The position numbers and the translations under genes are program-made. Shown piece after piece: positions 58,172-64,000 of a stretch of DNA of 64,000 nucleotides; positions within the stretch are counted from its first letter, which is position 1; every line of letters begins with the position of its first letter. The notes under the pieces were generated by a model. That model was not told where the DNA came from. It did not search any database and saw nothing but the letters and a program-made list of their open reading frames with translations. Source of the DNA: Streptomyces bathyalis (GTDB lineage: Bacteria; Actinomycetota; Actinomycetes; Streptomycetales; Streptomycetaceae); NCBI RefSeq assembly GCF_015910445.1, contig NZ_CP048882.1:5701501-5765500 (forward strand), given 5' to 3'.

Positions 58172-59434
58172 GTGAACTCGATCAACCGTACGGTGGTCAT
58201 CACCGGCCTTGGAGCGACCACTCCGCTGGGCGGCGACACCGCAACCACGTGGCAGGCGCTGCTCGACGGGCGCTCCGGCGTCCGGCTGCTGGATCATGAG
58301 TGGGCCGAGGACACCCCTGTTCGCATCGCCGCCGAGGTCGCGGTGGAGCCGGCCGAGCGCATACCTCGGCCCGAGGCGCGCAGGCTCGACCGGAGCGCAC
58401 AGTTCGCCCTGGTCGCGGGGCGCGAGGCGTGGGCCGACGCCGGATTCACCGGCCCGGCGGGCGCGGAGTCCCCCGCGGACCCCGATCGGCTCGGCGTCGT
58501 CATCGGCTCCGCCGTCGGCGGAATGGCCTCCGTGCTTCAGCAGTACGAGGTCCTCAGGGAACAGGGGGCCCGCCAGGTGTCCCCTCACACCATGCCGATG
58601 CTGCTGCCCAACATGCCGTCGGCCAACGTCGGTCTGGACGTCAACGCCCGTGCCGGCGTGCACAGCACGGCCAGTGCCTGCGCCTCCGGCGCCGAGGCCA
58701 TCGGCTACGGCATCGACATGATCCGCACCGGCCGCGCCGACATCGTCATCGCGGGCGGGTCGGACGCGGCCGTCTGCTCCCTCAACATGGCCTCGTTCAG
58801 CAACATGAAGGCCATCTCCAAGCGCAACGACGATCCCGCCGCGGCGTCCCGCCCGTACGACACCGCCCGCGACGGCTTCGTCATGGCCGAGGGCGCGGGC
58901 GTCGTCGTACTGGAGTCCGCCGAACACGCCGAGCGGCGCGGCGCACGCGTCTACGCGGAGGCGGTCGGCCAGGGTCTGTCCGCCGACAGTCACCACGTCG
59001 CCCAGCCCGAGCCGACGGGCCGTGGAATCGCCGCCGCCCTGCAGCACTTGCTGGACTCCAACGACCTCAAGCCCACCGAGATCATGCACGTCAACACGCA
59101 CGCCACCGCGACGCCCCTGGGCGACGTCGCCGAAATCAAGGCCATGCGGGACGTTTTCGGTGTCGACGTCGACCACTTCGCCGTGTCCGCCACGAAGTCC
59201 ATGACCGGACACATGCTGGGCGGCGCGGGCGGCCTCGAGACCGTGGCCGCCGTCCTCGCGCTGTACCACCGCGTCGCGCCGCCCACGATCAACCTCGACA
59301 ACCTCGACCCCGACGTCAACGCCGACATCGTCCGCGGCGAGCCTCGCCCCTTGCCTGTCGGACGCATCGCCGCACTGAACAACTCCTTCGGCTTCGGCGG
59401 CCACAACGTCGTGGTGGGTCTGCGCACGCTCTGA
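58172..59434 (+). CDS. Stand-alone beta-ketoacyl synthase (FabF/KAS II type)
   Basis: 420 residues from GTG 58172, GGAG 8 bases upstream. Catalytic triad present: Cys in HSTASACASGAEAIGYG, His in HVNTHATATPLGDVAEI, His in TKSMTGHMLGGAGGLE. N-terminal VVITGLGATTPLGGD is typical of FabF. It catalyses Claisen condensation of malonyl-ACP with acyl-ACP. Its place beside a PKS-oxoamine synthase gene, not a fab operon, suggests it makes or modifies the acyl starter, as FabF-type RedR does in prodiginine clusters. Confidence 0.93.
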   Translation: MNSINRTVVITGLGATTPLGGDTATTWQALLDGRSGVRLLDHEWAEDTPVRIAAEVAVEPAERIPRPEARRLDRSAQFALVAGREAWADAGFTGPAGAESPADPDRLGVVIGSAVGGMASVLQQYEVLREQGARQVSPHTMPMLLPNMPSANVGLDVNARAGVHSTASACASGAEAIGYGIDMIRTGRADIVIAGGSDAAVCSLNMASFSNMKAISKRNDDPAAASRPYDTARDGFVMAEGAGVVVLESAEHAERRGARVYAEAVGQGLSADSHHVAQPEPTGRGIAAALQHLLDSNDLKPTEIMHVNTHATATPLGDVAEIKAMRDVFGVDVDHFAVSATKSMTGHMLGGAGGLETVAAVLALYHRVAPPTINLDNLDPDVNADIVRGEPRPLPVGRIAALNNSFGFGGHNVVVGLRTL

Positions 59435-59961
59435 GCCCGGCCCCGCCCGGCCCGCGCTGCCGCGGTCGACGCAGGAGCAGTTCGCGCAGCCGGAGCGGGA
59501 GCCGACCAGGAGCTCAGCCGCGCACGGCTGGGCGGACGGCTCCGGACGCCTGTCCCGGGTCAGGACCGAGCTCGAACGTTCAGGAGACCGACGGGCTCCG
59601 CCAGGAGAACTGACCATTCACACGGCACCACACGACGAGTTCAAGTTCAGCAGCGGGCAGTTCGTGCTTGCTGCGGCAACAGATGTGAGTTGTTGGGCGC
59701 TGCCTCATGGCCTTCACGAGTTAATTCTCAGTAACTTCGAAGACTGCTTTTCACTGGTTGGGAAAGCGACTTGTTCGGCCCGCGGTCCTCGGGCCACGCT
59801 TCAGATGTCGGTGCCAGGAAGACGGAACCTGCCGATCGCGACCACATCTCGGAAGAAGAGATCCGTCTTCGCCACCGGGCGACGGGGAGGCGATTTCACG
59901 GCCGCCCTGACTTCTGGCACCGAGCCACTCTTCGGAATCGACGTTGATAGAGGTACCGGAC
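59435..59961. other. Gap before the polyketide synthase gene with AT-rich promoter candidate
   Basis: About 530 bases. The first 160 are GC-rich and noncoding; 59690-59760 is distinctly AT-richer (GAGTTAATTCTCAGTAACTT) and is the best place for a promoter. No ACP-sized gene or repeat was found. The leader to the PKS start would be long (about 200 bases). Confidence 0.45.
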
Positions 59962-62900
59962 ATGGCCCACATGGCCGTCGTCGGCATGTCGTGCAGGTTT
60001 CCCGGAGCGTCCGACCCCGGTGAGTTCTGGAAAATCCTGGTGAACGCGGAACCACAATTCGCTACGGTGCCGGAAAACCGCTGGGACCATTCTGTGTGGT
60101 ACCGGCCGGGGGAGTTCCGGCAGCCGCACAGCGCCTACACCGACCAAGTCGCCTTTCTCGAGGACGTCGACCGGTTCGCCCCCGCGCACTACGGGATCCC
60201 ACCCCGCCGCGCCCGCACCATGGACCCTCAGGCGAAGCTCTTCACGGATCTCGCCCGGGAAGCACTGCAGGACTCCGGCTGGGAGCGGGAGGGCTTCGAC
60301 CGCGCCTCGACCGGCGTATTCGCCGGCGTGACGTCCCTGGACCACCGCGACATCAGCTTCTCCCGCGTCACCGCGAACCTCCTCGCGGACGGGTCCATGC
60401 ACGAGGGCGTCAGCGACCCGGAGCTGCTCGCCGAGCTGCACGAGGCGAGCAACTCCTCGGTGATGCCGTTCAGTTCGTTCACCATCCCCGGAGCACTGGC
60501 CAACATGGTCCCGGCCACGGTCAGCGAGATCCTGGATCTGGGCGGCCCCTCCCTCTCCGTCGACGCCGCCTGCTCCTCGGCGCTCGTCGCCCTGGACACC
60601 GCGATCCGCTCGCTTCGCTCCGGCGCCTGCTCCATCGCCGTCGTCGGCGGCGTCTACCTCGGTCTGTCCCCGTCCGGCATGGTCGGCTTCTCCCGCGCCG
60701 GCGCCCTGTCCCGGGACGGAGTGTGCCGGCCCTTCGACGAGCGCGCCGACGGGTTCGTCCTGGGGGAGGGCGGCGCGACGCTTGTGCTGCGCCCCCTGGA
60801 TGACGCCCTGGCGGCAGGCGACCGCATCTACGCCGTCATCGCCGGTGTGGGCATGGCCAACGATGGCCGCGGCGGCGGTCCCATGACCCCGCAGACGCAG
60901 GGTCAACTCGCCAGCCTGCGCGCGGCGTACCAGGACGCCGGGGTCGTCCCCGGAGACATCGATCTGCTGGAGGCCCACGGAACCGGCACCCCGGTCGGCG
61001 ACCGGACCGAGGTGGAGGCGCTGCAGCTGCTGCGTGCCGGCGAGGAACAGGTCCGGCCGTGCTACGTGTCCTCCTCCAAGGCACTCATCGGCCACACGCT
61101 CTCCGGTGCCGGTGCCGCCGGCCTGGTGAAGGCTGCGCTCGCCATCCACCACGGCGTCGTACCCCCGCAGCCCGAGGAGGTTCGCGTCAGCAGCGAGCTG
61201 GCGCTGGAGACAGCAGAGCTGCGTCTGACCACGCGGCAGCAGCCGTGGCCGCACGACGAGGTGCGCCGGGCGGGCGTCAGCTCGTTCGGCTTCGGCGGTA
61301 CGAACGTGCACGCCGTCCTGGAGAGCGCGCCACCCGGTCACACCCGCGGCCCGGTTACCGGAGGGGAGCGGGCGGTCCGGCAATCCACCGAGGAGAGCCA
61401 GGACCGGCCCTGGCTCTTCCTGCTGTCCGCCGGGTCGGTCCGGCAACTCGCCCGCCATGCCGAGGAGATCCACCGCTACGTCACGGACAATCCCGATGCC
61501 CGACCGGTCGCCGTCGCCCGCACTCTCGCCTCCCGTACGCTGCTCACCGCACGCCTGGCCGTCGTCGCCGCCTCTCGCGAGGAGCTGCTGAGCCGCCTCG
61601 AACTGGCCGCCCGGCACTTGGCAGAGGGACGGGTCGGTGCGCTGGCCGACGGCGTACACGCGGCGGCCGAGCCCCTGCCGCCCCAGGACCGGAAGATGGC
61701 CTTCGCCTTTCCCGGCCAGGGCTCCCAGCGCCCCGGCATGCTGACCGAACTGGTCCGGCGCTTCCCGCTGTTGGCCGGGACCGCCGCCGAACTGGCCGGG
61801 TCGACGGCCGAAGCGTCCGCTGAACTCGCCCAGGAATTGCCGGACCTGCTGTGGGGCCGGCACCAGGACGACGACGAGGCACAAGCGGTGATGACGCTGA
61901 CCGACCGGTGCCAGCCCGCCCTCGGCATCTCCGGCATGAGCATCATGGAGATGCTGGCCGCCTGCGGAGTGCGACCCGATATCTCCGTCGGGCACAGCGT
62001 CGGCGAGTTCGCGGCGGGAGCGGCGGCCGGCGTGCTCGACCCGCGGGACGCGGTCCCCTTCCTGGCGCGGCGGGGCTCGGCCCTCGCCGAGACGGTGGCA
62101 CCCGGCGAGAGCGCCATGCTGGCCGTCCAGGCTCCGATCGCCCAGGCGGAGGAACTCGCCACGGCGGTGGAGGGCGTGTGGCCCGCTTGCTACAACCACG
62201 AGGGCCAACTCGTCCTCAGCGGTAGCAGCCAGGCAGTCGACGCTCTGCGCGAGCACTGCGCTCAGCAAGACGTCGCCTCCGCGCGGCTGGAGGTCTCCCA
62301 CGCCTTCCACTCGCCCCTGGTGGCCGCCGCGGACGAGGCGATGGAACAGATCGTCACGGAGCTTCCCCTGGCGGCCCCCACGTGCACCTTCGTCTCCAGC
62401 GTCAGCGGCAGGCCCTGCCCGGAACCGCAGGAGCTAGAGCAGCTGTGGGCACGCCACCACATCGAACCCGTGCGCTTCGTCGATGCGGTCCGCTCGGTCG
62501 CCGAGGCCGGTGCGCGCTTCCTCGTCCAGCTCCACGGCGGCGACAACTTGCTGCAGATGGCCCGCCGCAGCGACGCCGGCGCCGGGCTCGACCTGCTGGC
62601 CGTGACCGACGGCCGGGCCGACGGCGGACGGGCCTTCCTCACCGTTCTCGCCCGGCTCGCGGTCGCGGGGGTGCCCGTCGAGCCGTCGGTGCTCTTTCAC
62701 GCCGACGCCGAGCCGCTGCTGACCCTCCCGCCGTCGCCGCTGGACACGGAGGTCTACAGCGTCCTCACCGGTACGGGTCGCGAGTCCAAGTCCGCACGCC
62801 CGTCCGTGCCGTCCGACACGGCCACAGCAGCGCCGTCTCCGGCAACGGCCCCCCGTCAGGACGCGGCCCCCGGCCCCTCCGCCGCAACTTCCTCCCCTGT

Positions 62901-64000
62901 CCCTACGCATCAGCTTGGAGAGACGAACATGAGCGGTCTCGTTGAGTTCCTGCACGCGCAAGTCGCGCTGCTCCAGTCCGTCGACCCGGACGGCCGGGCC
63001 CTCCCCACCGCGGATCCTCGGCGCACGGCCGAAGTACCCGCGCAGCAGGCGGCCGAGGCGGCCGCACCGGGCTCCGGCGCCGCCCAGCTCACGGCAGAGG
63101 GCGCGGCGGACGCCGCCCAAGAAGTGGAAGCCACTGTGCTGTCCGCCATCGCCAACGTCAGCGCGTACTCCGAGGACTTCCTGCGCGCCGAGCACGCCTT
63201 CACCACCGACCTCGGCTTCGACTCCCTCATGCTCGGCGAACTCACCGTCAGGCTGCGCAAGCAGTGGCCCGGAATCGAGATCAGCGTCGCGGAGATCATC
63301 GACCTCGCCGACGTCGGCTCACTGATCGGCACCGTGCAGAACCGCCTCGGGGCACAGCGGCCGGCAGCAGCTCCCGCGCAGCGCACGGCGACGCCGCCCG
63401 CGCCGGCCCGGCAGGACGCCGGTGAGCCGGCACGTACCGCCTTCGACCGCCGGGAGAGCGCCGACGTCCGCCTGTTCCCGGAGGTCGTCGCCTCCCAGGA
63501 GCGTGCGCGCACCATTGCCTCGGCCAGCACGCACAACCCGTTCTTCCTGCAGCACGAGGGCAACATCCGCGACACCACCCGGGTCGGCGACCGCGAGTTG
63601 ATCTCCTTCTCCAGCTACAACTACCTCGGACTGTCCGGGCACCCGCAGGTGGCGAAGGCGGGCAAGAAGGCCATTGAGCGTTACGGCTCCTCGGTGTCCG
63701 CCGCCCGGATCCTCTCCGGAAACCGGCCCATCCACGAGGAGCTCGACCGGGGTCTGGCCGAACTCGTCGGAGCACAGGACGCGTTGACCCTGGTCAGCGG
63801 TCACGCCACCAACGTCACCGTCATCGGCCACCTGATGAGCCCGGAGGACCTGATCCTCCACGACTCCCTCGCCCACGACAGCATCCTTCAGGGCTGCCGG
63901 CAGTCGGGGGCCGCTCGCCAGCCGTTCCCGCACAACGACGTCGCTGCCCTGGACCGGATCCTCACCGAGGTACGAGACCGCTACCGGCGCGTCCTGATCG
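59962..64000 (+). CDS. Type I polyketide synthase with C-terminal alpha-oxoamine synthase (KS-AT-ACP-AOS), truncated by the window end
   Basis: 1346 codons seen, running off the right edge. KS about 1-430: Cys204 in VDAACSS, His339 in EAHGTGT, Lys373 and His378 in SSSKALIGHT. AT about 560-860: GQGSQ, Ser679 in GHSVGE, HAFH (780-783) pointing to malonyl-CoA. ACP with Ser1088 in LGFDSLM. After a Pro/Ala linker, from about 1160 a PLP oxoamine synthase: ISFSSYNYLGLSGHPQV, HEELDRGLAELVG, HDSLAHDSILQG; the PLP lysine lies beyond the window. No KR, DH or ER is present. The chain should therefore leave as a beta-keto thioester joined with decarboxylation to an amino acid. The C-terminal order resembles RedL of prodiginine pathways. 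Confidence 0.93.
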   Translation, partial: MAHMAVVGMSCRFPGASDPGEFWKILVNAEPQFATVPENRWDHSVWYRPGEFRQPHSAYTDQVAFLEDVDRFAPAHYGIPPRRARTMDPQAKLFTDLAREALQDSGWEREGFDRASTGVFAGVTSLDHRDISFSRVTANLLADGSMHEGVSDPELLAELHEASNSSVMPFSSFTIPGALANMVPATVSEILDLGGPSLSVDAACSSALVALDTAIRSLRSGACSIAVVGGVYLGLSPSGMVGFSRAGALSRDGVCRPFDERADGFVLGEGGATLVLRPLDDALAAGDRIYAVIAGVGMANDGRGGGPMTPQTQGQLASLRAAYQDAGVVPGDIDLLEAHGTGTPVGDRTEVEALQLLRAGEEQVRPCYVSSSKALIGHTLSGAGAAGLVKAALAIHHGVVPPQPEEVRVSSELALETAELRLTTRQQPWPHDEVRRAGVSSFGFGGTNVHAVLESAPPGHTRGPVTGGERAVRQSTEESQDRPWLFLLSAGSVRQLARHAEEIHRYVTDNPDARPVAVARTLASRTLLTARLAVVAASREELLSRLELAARHLAEGRVGALADGVHAAAEPLPPQDRKMAFAFPGQGSQRPGMLTELVRRFPLLAGTAAELAGSTAEASAELAQELPDLLWGRHQDDDEAQAVMTLTDRCQPALGISGMSIMEMLAACGVRPDISVGHSVGEFAAGAAAGVLDPRDAVPFLARRGSALAETVAPGESAMLAVQAPIAQAEELATAVEGVWPACYNHEGQLVLSGSSQAVDALREHCAQQDVASARLEVSHAFHSPLVAAADEAMEQIVTELPLAAPTCTFVSSVSGRPCPEPQELEQLWARHHIEPVRFVDAVRSVAEAGARFLVQLHGGDNLLQMARRSDAGAGLDLLAVTDGRADGGRAFLTVLARLAVAGVPVEPSVLFHADAEPLLTLPPSPLDTEVYSVLTGTGRESKSARPSVPSDTATAAPSPATAPRQDAAPGPSAATSSPVPTHQLGETNMSGLVEFLHAQVALLQSVDPDGRALPTADPRRTAEVPAQQAAEAAAPGSGAAQLTAEGAADAAQEVEATVLSAIANVSAYSEDFLRAEHAFTTDLGFDSLMLGELTVRLRKQWPGIEISVAEIIDLADVGSLIGTVQNRLGAQRPAAAPAQRTATPPAPARQDAGEPARTAFDRRESADVRLFPEVVASQERARTIASASTHNPFFLQHEGNIRDTTRVGDRELISFSSYNYLGLSGHPQVAKAGKKAIERYGSSVSAARILSGNRPIHEELDRGLAELVGAQDALTLVSGHATNVTVIGHLMSPEDLILHDSLAHDSILQGCRQSGAARQPFPHNDVAALDRILTEVRDRYRRVLI

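Noticed and set aside
59664..60023. 119-codon frame over the PKS promoter region
   Set aside because: Domainless, overlaps the real PKS start in another frame and has irregular codon use.
59896..62310. 804-codon open frame on the minus strand opposite the polyketide synthase
   Set aside because: Antisense shadow of high-GC codons. No domain is recognisable, and the plus strand has KS and AT motifs throughout.

Overview
The window is very GC-rich, has dense GTG/ATG-started genes with 4-base GTGA/ATGA stop-start overlaps, and carries gene families typical of Streptomyces or a close actinomycete: SpoIIE-type phosphatases, Methyltransf_19, a fused RNase H/phosphatase, MaoC, PucR and ECF transporters. 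It reads as chromosome, mostly housekeeping and niche metabolism, with a natural-product locus entering at the right edge. About 55 protein genes are supported. I saw no tRNA, rRNA or CRISPR array.

Left part (1-9 kb): a Gdt1/UPF0016 manganese-type transporter behind what looks like the 3' half of a yybP-ykoY Mn riboswitch; a lipoprotein with an internally duplicated domain; a NarL-type two-component system divergent from a DUF418 membrane protein with two matching palindromes between them; a peptidoglycan-binding-domain protein; a HAD phosphatase; and a small 15-bp minisatellite grown around the 3' end of a methyltransferase remnant. 9-15.4 kb (minus strand) is a cobalamin-riboswitch operon: two surface-anchored proteins (an alpha/alpha-toroid protein like transcobalamin/intrinsic factor and a partner), then ECF T, fused A-A and S components, and last a MhuD-like haem-degrading monooxygenase.

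15.7-19 kb: a GntR/FCD regulator divergent from pxpABC (5-oxoprolinase), with a perfect palindrome in the promoter gap. 19.5-22.9 kb: a glycosyltransferase, methyltransferase and cytosolic toroid protein trio of unknown product. 22.9-31.6 kb: a winged-helix regulator, membrane protein, cell-wall amidase, methyltransferases, a molybdopterin oxidoreductase with cytochrome b, a DHA2 exporter and a MaoC hydratase. 31.7-38.6 kb: a beta-propeller-like protein, then Nif3, a zinc-ribbon coiled-coil protein and RNase H/phosphatase in one coupled operon, a KDPG aldolase and YaaA. 38.9-41.5 kb: two SpoIIE-type PP2C phosphatases. 41.8-43 kb: a secreted metzincin and a GNAT acetyltransferase.

43.2-48.6 kb (minus): a coupled operon hyuA-like / DUF917 / DUF917 / PucR regulator, probably for a ring amide such as a hydantoin or other N-heterocycle. 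49-56.5 kb: an RsbW-like ATPase, a pirin, a membrane sulfatase/LTA-synthase-like protein, an aldehyde dehydrogenase, an F420/nitroreductase-like protein and a TetR regulator.

57.2 kb to the right edge looks like the start of a biosynthetic gene cluster: an IclR-type regulator with unusually A/T-ending codons, a frameshifted IS3-type transposase remnant, a stand-alone FabF-type ketosynthase, and a type I polyketide synthase with KS-AT-ACP followed by a PLP-dependent alpha-oxoamine synthase domain, cut off by the window end. The C-terminal order resembles RedL of prodiginine biosynthesis and predicts release of a short or medium polyketide as an alpha-amino ketone.
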